Below are positions 7,688-15,753 of a stretch of 64,000 bases of DNA, piece after piece. Location: contig NZ_CP043318.1 of NCBI RefSeq assembly GCF_001984825.2, positions 4,154,001 through 4,218,000 on the forward strand, written 5' to 3'. The notes beneath the pieces are model-generated. The model made no database searches and was not told where the DNA came from. It worked only from the letters and a program-made list of their open reading frames with translations. A program made the position numbers and the translations under genes. How positions within the stretch are numbered: position 1 is the stretch's first letter; each line of letters starts with the position of its first letter. Origin of the DNA: Enterobacter chengduensis. Its GTDB lineage: Bacteria; Pseudomonadota; Gammaproteobacteria; Enterobacterales; Enterobacteriaceae.

Positions 7688-9144
7688 ACGTAAGCGCCCT
7701 GGTTCCAGTAGGTTGCGACTGTCCTCACAGACACCGCCATCACTTCAGCAGCCTTTTTCTGAGTTAGCCCTTGCGCCTTGTATTCCAGCACCTTCAAGCG
7801 TGTTTCTTCCTGCTTGCCAGCTTTCTTGATCCCAAGGCATTCGATGGTTGAGCCAGGGAAGTAATGGGTTTTGAGGTATTCCGCTGCCGCCATGTCGGGA
7901 ACGACAAAGACGAGAGGGTGATCGGTATCAGTGTTGCGAATGGATGTTCGGCTAAGAAACTGGTAGCACCGTTCAAGATACATTGCCTGGCGCTTCTTCT
8001 TCATCACCGTTTCAAAATCCCAACCGATACGTTTGCAATAGTCAGCCCATCTCTTACGATCTTTATCGCCCAGATTTGCACATCCGAGGAACACAGCACT
8101 GTGAACATCCTGGTAGCTGTTCATTCCGTAGCTGGACATCGAAACAGCTTCACCTCCCATGCGATCACCGAGCTCAGCGAGTCCAATAGTTTGGAAGTCA
8201 CAGATGGGTTTATCGTTGTTAGTTGCGAAGATAAAATCCTTCCCAACAATCTGATTTATCTCTTTCAGATGACTGTTAAAAACATTAGCCAGCTCTGACT
8301 GCCCCGCTCTTTTGACATCTTCTGAGAGGACAACCACAATCTTGATAGGCACGTTCTTATGCTTGCGTCTCTCGGGTTCTGGCTGAAGGTGTTCCCCGGC
8401 TTCCTGTACTGCGATTTGAGCAACGTTCTCAGCCATCCATACAAACCCACTGCGATCTACACCAGCGCCAAGCACAGTGAAGCTCTTCGCCCACGTTGCG
8501 GCCTTCAGTATCGGGTTATAAGTGTATGCAAAGAAGCTGTATGAAGAATCACACTCGGTATGCATCACACCACCACCGTCGAGCGCCACGTAAAGCACTT
8601 TCTTCAGGCTGTCGCTGTTAGCGTGCTTCTCATGGTAATACTGGTACAGCTTGTCGTAGTGCTCATCACGCAAATAGAGCAACCCGTTTCGCTCTTCCAG
8701 CCATGCCAGGAATGGGAAGTTTTCTGCCGTTCTGTCCGCATGTCGGATCTTCGCTTCAGCCCCAAACCAACCATCAGGGATCTCGTCAATCATCACGTTG
8801 TGTTCTGCCAGTAGAGAGCGCATCTCAGGATTGAACGTAGCGAGGTGGCAGTAGTTGGTGAAACATTCGTGGGTGGTTATCACCACATTCGTTTGGAAGC
8901 TGTTCGCCAGAGTACTTTTCAGGTTGAGAGTCGCACCTTCAACGCAAATGTGATGATTTGGGATTCTCAAACGATTTAGTTCTTGCTTGAACTGCTCGGC
9001 TAAAGCGTGGGTTGGTACTACGATTAAGAACTTTTCTGGGACAGCTTCTCGATTGAAGTCGTAAATGTGTTCTTTCAAACGGTGGCTCTTTCCTGAGCCG
9101 CAAATCGCATTAACGAAGTTTACTACTGGTTTCTTTTCGGTCAT
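7684..9144 (-). CDS. Helicase-like ATPase with C-terminal HTH, candidate replication protein
   Basis: A 486-residue protein. Walker A is AICGSGKSH (about 13-21); IVVPTHALAEQFK is motif Ia-like and VMIDEIPDG is a DEx-type Walker B of superfamily-2 ATPases. The last 40 residues hold a helix-turn-helix (GLTQKKAAEVMAVSVRTVATYW). ATPase plus sequence-specific DNA binding fits an origin-recognising replication protein of a plasmid or satellite; a regulator is the alternative. It overlaps its neighbours on both sides and lies downstream of an RHH gene and of a long AT-rich non-coding region that could hold the origin. Confidence 0.6.
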   Translation of the reverse strand: MTEKKPVVNFVNAICGSGKSHRLKEHIYDFNREAVPEKFLIVVPTHALAEQFKQELNRLRIPNHHICVEGATLNLKSTLANSFQTNVVITTHECFTNYCHLATFNPEMRSLLAEHNVMIDEIPDGWFGAEAKIRHADRTAENFPFLAWLEERNGLLYLRDEHYDKLYQYYHEKHANSDSLKKVLYVALDGGGVMHTECDSSYSFFAYTYNPILKAATWAKSFTVLGAGVDRSGFVWMAENVAQIAVQEAGEHLQPEPERRKHKNVPIKIVVVLSEDVKRAGQSELANVFNSHLKEINQIVGKDFIFATNNDKPICDFQTIGLAELGDRMGGEAVSMSSYGMNSYQDVHSAVFLGCANLGDKDRKRWADYCKRIGWDFETVMKKKRQAMYLERCYQFLSRTSIRNTDTDHPLVFVVPDMAAAEYLKTHYFPGSTIECLGIKKAGKQEETRLKVLEYKAQGLTQKKAAEVMAVSVRTVATYWNQGAYV

Positions 9145-9268
9145 TCGGTTCCTCTCGGTTTAGGACTGCTGTTATTAACTCACTCACCAGCGCGGCGGCT
9201 GATTTGTCTTCACGGTTGGCACGTTCAATCAGCGCCTTGTGGATGTCATCAGTGAATCGGATATTCAT
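9110..9268 (-). CDS. Ribbon-helix-helix regulator
   Basis: A 52-residue protein starting MNIRFTDDIHKALIERAN and continuing DKSAAALVSELITAVL, the strand-helix-helix pattern of Arc/CopG/MetJ-type DNA-binding dimers. It overlaps the start of the helicase gene by 35 bases and its ATG overlaps the stop of the gene upstream. This order (small RHH protein before a replication gene) is that of plasmid copy-control systems, so self-regulation of the operon is likely. Confidence 0.65.
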   Translation of the reverse strand: MNIRFTDDIHKALIERANREDKSAAALVSELITAVLNREEPNDRKETSSKLR

Positions 9269-9501
9269 TTTGTTTTTTCCTTTCGGTATTCATCAAATCG
9301 AGCGAGTGCATCAGCAAACAGTTTTTCACGTTCCGCGTATTTGCGTTTTCTGGCTACGTTCATAGATGCATATATCACTTCACGAGTGACTTCGCCATTG
9401 ACCAGTTCATTAAAAACCTGGTCACTACTAAAATATTTCAAAGCAATGTTCCTCCTGCTTAGCAACTCATCGGGAATGAGTATTGTGTATATTCCAGACA
9501 T
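9265..9501 (-). CDS. Hypothetical first gene of the replication-like operon
   Basis: A 78-residue protein starting MSGIYTILIPDELLSRR and ending in a charged helix (ARKRKYAEREKLFADALARF). The frame opens further up, but the ATG at 9501 has a G-rich ribosome site (GTGGGGG) and gives a sensible product. Its TGA overlaps the ATG of the RHH gene. No recognised domain; the charged C-terminal helix could be a partner or DNA contact. Confidence 0.5.
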   Translation of the reverse strand: MSGIYTILIPDELLSRRNIALKYFSSDQVFNELVNGEVTREVIYASMNVARKRKYAEREKLFADALARFDEYRKEKTK

Positions 9502-10484
9502 GACAAAACCCCCACACCGTTTACCCGGAGGAGGCATGAAGATAAAGTCATTAGAGTGGGCATTTGTTAGAGAAGTGAAGATATCCCTCACTTAATACCA
9601 CCTTACCATGAAACGAACGTTTTGTCAAGTTATTTATTAACTTTCAACAAGATACTATCAAGGATCGTATGGTCACGTTGCTCTCCCACATACATCATGG
9701 ATGTCCGGTAGCTTCACTGACTCGGATACCATCTTATCTATATTATTAACAATGAAATTTCCGGCTTAATATGCAAGTAAGCCGCTCTTATGGCTACGCC
9801 ATTTGCACAAGTAACCTGATACAGAGGATGCAGAAAAGTCTAAAGGTACTTTAGAGTTATTTGCATCTTCGGTAAAAATGGAGGCTTACAATGAAACACT
9901 GAAAGTGTGTAATGGTGCATAAACTCATTTTCACAAGAGTAACTTGCACAATGGATTCATGGACGAGGTGTACGAGTACATAACACAGGAAATAATCAAT
10001 ATTTACTATTTAAATAGTAGTTAATGGTTTTTTAGGTATTAATGTTCGTTATGTGAGTACTGCGAGCATAGCAGATTTTCTTTACAGGAAAATAGCTTCT
10101 GAGTAATAACATCAGGTACAAAGGTTACTTTCCTGTAATCGATATCTTCCATGCTCCGCATTACATGCTACTCATGCAGCATACCTTTCATGGTCGCAGT
10201 GCTCCGCATGAAACAACACTCCAGAAAGCCGGAAAACTCCTCATGACTAACAGGATGTAAATAACCGATAAACAACCACATTTGATAGATGTAACCTATC
10301 ATAATTCCTCCCTTATTATTCATTTTCTAACGCCTTTACGAAACTTTTATCCTTCCATCAACTTTCAACAAAGCCTTATTCTATGCGGCTTACAGCTAAA
10401 TCAATGACGAATCATTAAGTGCTAATACTAAGCAACCGTTCTTTCTTGCGATGTTAAAATAACCAGCGATTTTTATACCCACTT
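9502..10484. other. Long non-coding AT-rich region, candidate origin/control region
   Basis: Nearly 1 kb without a convincing gene. It holds a perfect 16-base palindrome TACTATTTAAATAGTA at 10004-10019, degenerate repeats of the type CACAAGTAAC (9771, 9805, 9931), a stem-loop CTAAA/TTTAG at 9840, paired GCTCCGCAT units (about 10152 and 10200) and two copies of ACTTTCAACAA near its ends (about 9641 and 10365). A three-codon frame (ATGAAACACTGA) at 9891 follows a GGAGG. Position before the helicase/RHH operon suggests an origin of replication; this is inference. Confidence 0.4.
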
Positions 10485-10691
10485 TTACTCTGAACTACTG
10501 GTATTGAAAGTCTTTGCATACGGGCACTGCCCTTTAGTGACGTAGGTGAAAACATACTGGCTGTTCTCATAGGTGCAAAGCGTCTTACCATTCTCCGTTT
10601 TTTCCTGCTGCGGATCTGTCATTGTGATTTGTCCTGCCATCACCAACTGTGAAATCAGTAGTCCCGATATCACCAATATTGATTTCTTCAT
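10485..10691 (-). CDS. Small exported protein, CxY/C family, copy 2
   Basis: A 68-residue precursor with signal peptide (MKKSILVISGLLISQLVMAG) and a mature part with two cysteines in LCTYENSQY and GQCPYAKTF. The arrangement matches the protein at 625-822 (GRITLILSDEQETDNAKICVYSN there, GQITMTDPQQEKTENGKTLC here), so they are related. ATG 10691 is chosen because GAGG lies just before it and it begins the signal sequence. Function unknown; one disulfide is likely in the periplasm. Confidence 0.65.
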   Translation of the reverse strand: MKKSILVISGLLISQLVMAGQITMTDPQQEKTENGKTLCTYENSQYVFTYVTKGQCPYAKTFNTSSSE

Positions 10692-10771
10692 AAGCCTCAC
10701 TCCAGTTGACTGTTATCGCCGAATGTCACAGTGCTCAGTATTTGTACAATAGCATTGTATCACCCACATCG

Positions 10772-10812
10772 ATCGATTTTACTGATCTATAAGATCGATT
10801 TAATTAATGAAA
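10772..10812. promoter_or_regulatory. Dyad of GATCGAT units before the exported-protein gene
   Basis: Repeats of ATCGAT lie in opposite orientation (ATCGATCGATTTTA and TATAAGATCGATTTA). The region lies between two divergently arranged exported-protein genes (10691 minus, 10877 plus) and could be a shared operator. Confidence 0.35.
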
Positions 10813-10876
10813 GTGGTAAGATAAGGTAATGCGCTAACAGCGCCTTGTCACCAAATCAAACAAGAAAAGGAAGACC

Positions 10877-11227
10877 ATGAAAAGATTGATTCTCACGTCA
10901 CTGATCGTTCTCCCCTTCGCCTCAAGTGCAACCACATTCACCTGTAAGGCGATCCAGGAAGGGCAGATCGATTCTGGTAGCCAAAAATCTTCAGTCGAAA
11001 CTCGCCTTGATGTGCAGGACAAAAGTATGAAGGTGAACATGGGTGGTAAAACCTGGCGACTCGGTTTCTTGGGTGAGAAAAGTATTGCGAAGATGTACGC
11101 CACGCCAGACGGAGGGATTGCCGTCACATACATCGACAATGGGAGTGAGCCTATTTTCGTTATGCGCCCCACAAACAATGATGGACAGACTGCTGTCTAC
11201 ACGCTCAGCCTGTGCTCTGAGATGTAA
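10877..11227 (+). CDS. Exported hypothetical protein
   Basis: A 116-residue precursor: signal peptide MKRLILTSLIVLPFASSA, then a mature beta-rich domain with one cysteine near each end (TFTCKAIQ and LSLCSEM), likely bridged. The ribosome site AAAAGGAAG precedes the ATG and a hairpin terminator follows. It is the third kind of small exported protein in element B. No family recognised. Confidence 0.7.
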   Translation: MKRLILTSLIVLPFASSATTFTCKAIQEGQIDSGSQKSSVETRLDVQDKSMKVNMGGKTWRLGFLGEKSIAKMYATPDGGIAVTYIDNGSEPIFVMRPTNNDGQTAVYTLSLCSEM

Positions 11228-11230
11228 ACA

Positions 11231-11252
11231 AAGGCGTGAGTAATCACGCCCT
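11231..11252 (+). terminator. Hairpin after 10877-11227
   Basis: GGCGTGA (11233-11239) and TCACGCC (11244-11250) around GTAA, just after the stop. The T-run is weak. Confidence 0.5.
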
Positions 11253-11359
11253 ATATATTTGCTCGACCCCAACAATCAAACCGCAACGAGCATTTGAGCC
11301 TATCACCAGCTTCGCGATTATCATTTCCACTTACATTTGCTCTCAGTCCCGAGTCCTAA

Positions 11360-11500
11360 ACCTCTATTATCCAGTCTCAAAACAATCTCCTTATAAGACT
11401 ACACCGACACAACGGCAAAATGCGGCTTCGCCTTGTCTCAAAAGGTTGATCTTTTATTTTGGGACAGCTATTATTTTGATACTATCTTTTGAGACTTAGA
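11360..11500. promoter_or_regulatory. Candidate res site of the serine recombinase
   Basis: The motif GTCTCAAAA occurs at about 11372 and 11435 and inverted (CTTTTGAGAC) at about 11485, directly before the recombinase gene. Resolvases act at several inverted binding sites beside their own gene, and the same sites repress it. No other use of the motif is evident nearby. Confidence 0.45.
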
Positions 11501-11507
11501 GAACATC

Positions 11508-12065
11508 ATGACAACTGTGATCGGATATGTGCGAGTTTCCACCAGCGACCAGAACGTTGAAAACCAGAAGCAGCAGATAACCGAAGCTGGATATAGTGTT
11601 AATCGCTGGTTCAGTGATAAAGCCGTGAGTGGTGCAGTAAAGGCATCAGATCGTCCAGGGTTTGGTGAACTACTCAGCTATGTGCGAGAAGGCGATACGC
11701 TGATTGTGATTGCCATAGACCGCTTGGGACGTAATACCATTGATGTACTGTCGACAGTTGAAATGTTGCAAGCGAAGGGCGTGAAGGTTGTCAGCTTGCG
11801 AGAAGGGTTCGACCTGTCAACACCAGTGGGTAAAGCAATGCTTACCATGATGGCAGGACTTGCCAGCCTGGAGAAAGACCTGATAGCAGAGCGCAGAACG
11901 GCAGGTATCAAGCGTGCTCAATCGGAAGGCAAACATTGTGGCAGACCGATTAAAGCAACCGCTGAACAGGTGAGAGAGCTATTAGATCAAGGTTGCTCTC
12001 CAGCAATGGTTCAAGATAGGCTGGCTATCAGCAAAGCCACCTTCTACCGACTAAAGACCTACTGA
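11508..12065 (+). CDS. Serine recombinase (resolvase/invertase), element B
   Basis: A 185-residue small serine recombinase. The catalytic Ser11 lies in GYVRVSTSDQ; the Arg pair is in IAIDRLGRNTIDV; the E-helix follows (about 100-135) and a C-terminal helix-turn-helix is seen in GCSPAMVQDRLAISKATFYRLK. Such enzymes resolve dimers of plasmids or cointegrates or invert segments. Repeats upstream (11360-11500) could be its binding site. Dimer resolution would fit an element that also replicates. Confidence 0.88.
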   Translation: MTTVIGYVRVSTSDQNVENQKQQITEAGYSVNRWFSDKAVSGAVKASDRPGFGELLSYVREGDTLIVIAIDRLGRNTIDVLSTVEMLQAKGVKVVSLREGFDLSTPVGKAMLTMMAGLASLEKDLIAERRTAGIKRAQSEGKHCGRPIKATAEQVRELLDQGCSPAMVQDRLAISKATFYRLKTY

Positions 12066-12221
12066 CCCATCTTACTGATATTTGAGGAATCTCCCAGTTA
12101 CAAGCGGGAGCCTTCGATCAGGTTGTTAAGCGGCTTCAGCAAGCGTGATAGACTATATGCATTAAGAGATATATACGCGCATTAAACGCTTACTTGATCA
12201 CGTACGTGCGTTGAAATGAAT

Positions 12222-12243
12222 ATAAAGGGGCAGTTTGCCCCCT
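12222..12243 (-). terminator. Terminator of the toxin/immunity unit
   Basis: GGGGC and GCCCC arms around AGTTT lie at the stop of the minus-strand lipoprotein gene. On the minus strand the hairpin is followed by TTTATATTC. Confidence 0.5.
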
Positions 12244-12598
12244 ATTCTTTAGGGTATGAAAGTTCAGCGGTGACTAAATGTGATTCTGACTTATCAGATT
12301 GGACGTCATACGCGAAGCTATACCGCTCCCCAGACGTAAACTTAAATCCAAATACAGGAAGACACTCCCCCTTCGGCACATAAACAGGCTTGTCATCGAA
12401 AATCTTGTGAAGAGAGTCGCTATTATCGCTTTTGATTTGAATAGCAGTGATCCGTTCCTGCGGCTCCAGTGGTGACAACACACAAACTTGATTATCTTTG
12501 ATCAATGCCGTTGTAGATTCACGATCTACCATTCGATCACCTGGCCCAGGGCATCCCGTTAAGAGGAATACAACACCCAGCAACATTTTGTTTTTCAT
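12242..12598 (-). CDS. Immunity-type periplasmic lipoprotein
   Basis: A 118-residue lipoprotein: signal with lipobox LLTGC at about residues 12-16, then a small beta domain with VCVLSPLEPQERI and a conserved-looking GECLPVFGFKFTSGERYSF. It resembles the family annotated in enteric bacteria as putative type VI secretion immunity periplasmic lipoproteins. The start is ATG 12598, not the longer open frame, since the signal peptide begins there. It lies two bases after the stop of the metallopeptidase gene, the usual toxin-then-immunity order, and should neutralise that enzyme in the periplasm. Confidence 0.72.
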   Translation of the reverse strand: MKNKMLLGVVFLLTGCPGPGDRMVDRESTTALIKDNQVCVLSPLEPQERITAIQIKSDNSDSLHKIFDDKPVYVPKGECLPVFGFKFTSGERYSFAYDVQSDKSESHLVTAELSYPKE

Positions 12599-12600
12599 GT

Positions 12601-13143
12601 TTAACGCCCCTTCCCTGTTACGATTTTCTGGTAAAGCGAAGGGACATCCTGCAACAAATCTACGCCCCTGTACATCCCCATGCGCCCTGGTCTCTGATAG
12701 TAAGACCACTTACTGATCCCATAAACCAGCAGTAACCAGTAATCAGCTAAAATAGAGGCTTGCTGTTCAAGAGAATAATCAGTGAGCTTTTCTTTATCCA
12801 GCCTGTAGGTATATTCAGCAGCCCAGCTAAAAGCTCCCCGCATTCTCACCCATTGCCCGTGTTGGTGTTGCCAGACATGCCCCAGCTCATGGATGAAAAC
12901 ATATTTATCTTCGATGAAAACCGAGTTTGCGGAAAAATCTTCCCTGTACATCGACTTTCTGTACCATAACTCCCCGTTTGGAGTCATCGCGTAGTTCTGT
13001 TTTTGTAGTCCGAATGGTAAATAGCTGTCGCAATGAATCCAGACACGGCTATACACTATCGAATCACCGAACACCCTACGAGCCATTGCTATCTCGCCTA
13101 AAGTCATCCGGCGTAATGTTCCTTCTTCTGCCTGTGCGCTCAT
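12601..13143 (-). CDS. Zinc-metallopeptidase toxin (VgrG-associated effector type)
   Basis: A 180-residue protein with the zinc-peptidase motif HELGHVWQ at residues 85-89 and after. The flanking patterns (MTLGEIAMARRVFGDSI at about 13-29, YAMTPNGELWYR, FSWAAEYTYRL, QQASILADYW) are those of the metallopeptidase domain found alone or fused to VgrG-type spike proteins in type VI secretion clusters. There is no signal peptide, so it would need a secretion route. No type VI genes lie in the window; the host may supply them. Paired with the immunity lipoprotein downstream. Confidence 0.72.
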   Translation of the reverse strand: MSAQAEEGTLRRMTLGEIAMARRVFGDSIVYSRVWIHCDSYLPFGLQKQNYAMTPNGELWYRKSMYREDFSANSVFIEDKYVFIHELGHVWQHQHGQWVRMRGAFSWAAEYTYRLDKEKLTDYSLEQQASILADYWLLLVYGISKWSYYQRPGRMGMYRGVDLLQDVPSLYQKIVTGKGR

Positions 13144-13246
13144 AAACCGTCCTCCTTGTATGATTTATCTAAATCGTAAAATCATAAGTCGAAATAGTCT
13201 ATACACGAACATTAGCCATTCATCAAATACAGTGATGGTGCAAGCG

Positions 13247-13393
13247 TTACTCCCCATTGGTACTATCCCCGTCCTCTTGTAGCATGGACTCAATAAACTC
13301 TCGTTGCTCATGCGTCAGTGCAAGTTCTTCCAGCAAGCGCTCTAACTCTTCCTCAGGTGATTCATCTTGAATCTGTCTGTTCCCGATAGCCAT
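13247..13393 (-). CDS. Small acidic protein, 48 residues
   Basis: A strongly acidic frame: MAIGNRQIQDESPEEELERL then THEQREFIESMLQEDGD. Two amphipathic helices are likely. GGTGAG precedes the ATG. Could be a DNA mimic or small antitoxin-like protein, but no family is recognised. Confidence 0.4.
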   Translation of the reverse strand: MAIGNRQIQDESPEEELERLLEELALTHEQREFIESMLQEDGDSTNGE

Positions 13394-13438
13394 GCTCACC
13401 CTTGAGTTATTAGGATTAATCGCAGAGTATTCAGGGTG

Positions 13439-13520
13439 CAGAAAATGCGCAACTAACAGATTTTGGACAATAAAGCCTTATTGCCCATTGATGGTATGAC
13501 AATGGGTGGTGCAACAGCAT
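13439..13520. repeat. Copy of dispersed ACAATA...AAAGCC repeat
   Basis: TGCGCAACTAACAGATTTTGGACAATA-type sequence resembles 16530-16590 (TGTGCAACT, CTGATTTTGGACAATA). Related pieces lie at 14437-14500 and 2385. It may be a remnant of the element-end repeat. Confidence 0.4.
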
Positions 13521-13531
13521 CAGCGTTTTGC

Positions 13532-14083
13532 CTACTGGCAATGTGTGTCAAACCACTCACGTACCTCATCAGTAGTAGCGCTCTCTTTGTGTTTGGCTAC
13601 TGCCCACACAGAAAAGTTATTCAGGTACTTTTCGTAAAAGCCACCAACTGGATATTCAATCCCCTTTTTAATGAAAGTTTTAACAAATATTTTTTCTGCA
13701 ATTTCCTTTTGGGAGTTCGTGAAATCTACCGAGTAGCGGGGCGCGTTAGCAATGAAATGGCAATAAATCCCGCTTAGTACATCTGTATCATTTAACAATG
13801 GGGGAGTCTGACAAGCCCAAATATCTTGAATGGAGGATGAAGTACCAGCATTCGTCTTATATAGAGTTGCTTCCTTCCCCTTGCTTTTGCAAAAGTCCCC
13901 AATCAGTGACATTACAATATCCGCGTTACTTACGTCTCTGTAACGAGCGGTTACAAGCCATCCTAAGCTCTGATCATAACTCTCCGAATAAGTAGGCACA
14001 TCTAAGTGCTCTTGCCGCTGAGAACCCCCGCTACAACCGACGCAAATGGCACAGAAAAAAAGTGATAATCCTTTAATACACAT
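13532..14083 (-). CDS. Hypothetical lipoprotein
   Basis: A 183-residue precursor with a short signal and lipobox at CVGCSGG (Cys at about residue 17). The mature domain has four or five more cysteines (GDFCKSK, IWACQTP, GIYCHFI, DTHCQ), which fits an oxidised periplasmic or outer-membrane protein. No family recognised. It is another of the envelope-directed genes of element B. Confidence 0.65.
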   Translation of the reverse strand: MCIKGLSLFFCAICVGCSGGSQRQEHLDVPTYSESYDQSLGWLVTARYRDVSNADIVMSLIGDFCKSKGKEATLYKTNAGTSSSIQDIWACQTPPLLNDTDVLSGIYCHFIANAPRYSVDFTNSQKEIAEKIFVKTFIKKGIEYPVGGFYEKYLNNFSVWAVAKHKESATTDEVREWFDTHCQ

Positions 14084-14196
14084 GATCCACCGTCAACAGT
14101 TTGTTATTAAACATATTTAACCTCAGAGCAACTTGAGTGTTTTGTTTTTTCTCTTAACATTCCAAATCAGGCTAATGAGGGGTAAGCCATTATGGA

Positions 14197-14400
14197 TTAA
14201 GGTTCAGATACAACTGAAATAATAGAGAATCCAGCAATCTCCGTCCCCCCTCTGCCAGAGTGAAATCTGGCGGAATCCCTTCTGACTGCGTCCTGGACTT
14301 CATCTTGTGTTGGCTCGTGGTCAGAGCGAAGTAACACCGTCTCCGCTCTGGTTTCTTTCCCGTCTCTGTGTTCGTATGTGATTTTATACGTGATGCTCAT
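14197..14400 (-). CDS. Hypothetical 67-residue protein
   Basis: Starts MSITYKITYEHRDGKETRAE and continues with a charged helix (TQDEVQDAVRRDSARFHSG). GGAGG lies six bases before ATG 14400; an ATG one codon earlier is too close to it. Soluble alpha/beta look, no signal peptide. Family unknown. Confidence 0.5.
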   Translation of the reverse strand: MSITYKITYEHRDGKETRAETVLLRSDHEPTQDEVQDAVRRDSARFHSGRGGTEIAGFSIISVVSEP

Positions 14401-14692
14401 CATCTTCCTCCGCCTTATTGGATGTACTTTAGTTTAGACAATACCATCCACAAAGCCCCGTTAATGATACAAGTAACAAGCTGAGCATAAGCGAGGTACT
14501 TGTAGTACCTGCATATTACAAGTACATGGGTACGGATGATCGCAGTGATTGCCACTCTGCACCTGTTTATGTTATGTAGCTCATAACGCTACACACCGGA
14601 CTTATAGACATATGATCAATAAAATGGATTTATAAGAAGTCACACATAAAAACAGGGTATTACTGATAACACTGGCGCTCATGACCCAACAA

Positions 14693-14852
14693 ACTCACGT
14701 AGAACTTATCACGCTAATCTTGATAGACTAACAGGAGACTGACAATACTAAGGCGTGTATTTACAGCAATACAATCTATGACGATCAGTCCGTTTGAACA
14801 ATGCAAATGTATTAAGACGTCTGTAGAGTATTCAGAACACTTTGATTATTAA
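14693..14852 (+). pseudogene. Decayed copy of the CxY/C exported-protein family
   Basis: The bases align with 666-822: ATCACGCTAATCTTGATAG against ATCACCCTGATTCTTAGTG, then AACAGGAGACTGACAA, TGTATTTACAGCAATAC, TCAGTCCGTTTGAACAATGC and AAATGTATTAAGACG. In-frame stops and a short deletion break the frame, and no signal peptide remains. A third, dead family member in the window. Confidence 0.65.
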
Positions 14853-14856
14853 ATCA

Positions 14857-15633
14857 TCATTTCTGTTCATTCGCGGCAGTAAGTAAATCAATAAAAATCT
14901 CGGAGAAGAGAGCGTCTTTAAAAATATCAATCTTAAAGATCTTCTGATGACTACCAGAAGTTAACTGTGATTTTAATCTCATTCTAATGACATCATGATA
15001 ATCTTTAGAAGCAGAGAAAACATAGAATATAGCAAATCCCTCCACAACGAAATACCATAGTACACTGTCAGCCTCATCACTTTTTATAAAAGCAAAGTTA
15101 CTAAGAATAGATTTAATAACGTGATCAGGAATATTATTCGTTGTATCGATCAATCTAAATACACAAATACGGATGAAGTTATCCACCTTCAAATGACTAA
15201 GTTTATTTATTCTCACCTGTTTATTTTTAATGCAATGCCTCATCAAGTCATCCAACTCAGGAACTCCATTAACAGTTGAATAATGCACACTTTTAGAGAT
15301 AGAGGCTCTCCATAGTATACTTAGTAAGAAAAGATAAAATCGCTTATAATCGAAAGAGTTGATGATAATATGGTCAGAGTTTTTACGTATATTATGATGA
15401 TTTCTCAACAATCTTGTTCCATACGATTCGTACTCATGGCTGATAAACTGCTCACATTCGAAGCATAGAAGTGGCTCTTTAGGATCAACATTTTCTCGTT
15501 TTGGTTTACTACCTTTTTGAAATATAATCAACTGCGAATCATTCTTCTTCAATCGTTTGAAATAGCTTCTTGGTATGCTATGAGATTCCAGTAGTTCTTT
15601 CTCTTCGAGACATAACTTACAGATACTTTTCAT
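14857..15633 (-). CDS. HNH-like zinc protein, possible defence gene
   Basis: A 258-residue AT-rich gene. The N-terminal 90 residues hold CKLCLEEKELLESHSIPRSYF and LLCFECEQFISHEYE, two C-x-x-C pairs around S-H-S-I-P, the layout of HNH-type zinc domains of the kind CxxC...SHxIP...CxxCE. The remaining 170 residues are helical with hydrophobic stretches (YLFLLSILWRAS, VLWYFVVEGFAIFYV). Such proteins occur in genomic islands, some with suspected antiphage roles. Its low GC differs from its neighbours. Confidence 0.6.
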   Translation of the reverse strand: MKSICKLCLEEKELLESHSIPRSYFKRLKKNDSQLIIFQKGSKPKRENVDPKEPLLCFECEQFISHEYESYGTRLLRNHHNIRKNSDHIIINSFDYKRFYLFLLSILWRASISKSVHYSTVNGVPELDDLMRHCIKNKQVRINKLSHLKVDNFIRICVFRLIDTTNNIPDHVIKSILSNFAFIKSDEADSVLWYFVVEGFAIFYVFSASKDYHDVIRMRLKSQLTSGSHQKIFKIDIFKDALFSEIFIDLLTAANEQK

Positions 15634-15753
15634 AAGTTTCCCATAATATAAAAATGTCGATATTTACATTCCCTGCTTAGCAAGATATTAAATAAGGTCT
15701 CATAGAATCCCCAAGATACTTACCCTATTCATACTATCACAAGCATGTTCAGT

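Noticed and set aside
9537..9595. 19-codon frame (MKIKSLEWAFVREVKISLT) with GGAGGAGG
   Set aside because: Good ribosome site, but lies in the leader of the opposite operon and has no other support; kept only as a note.
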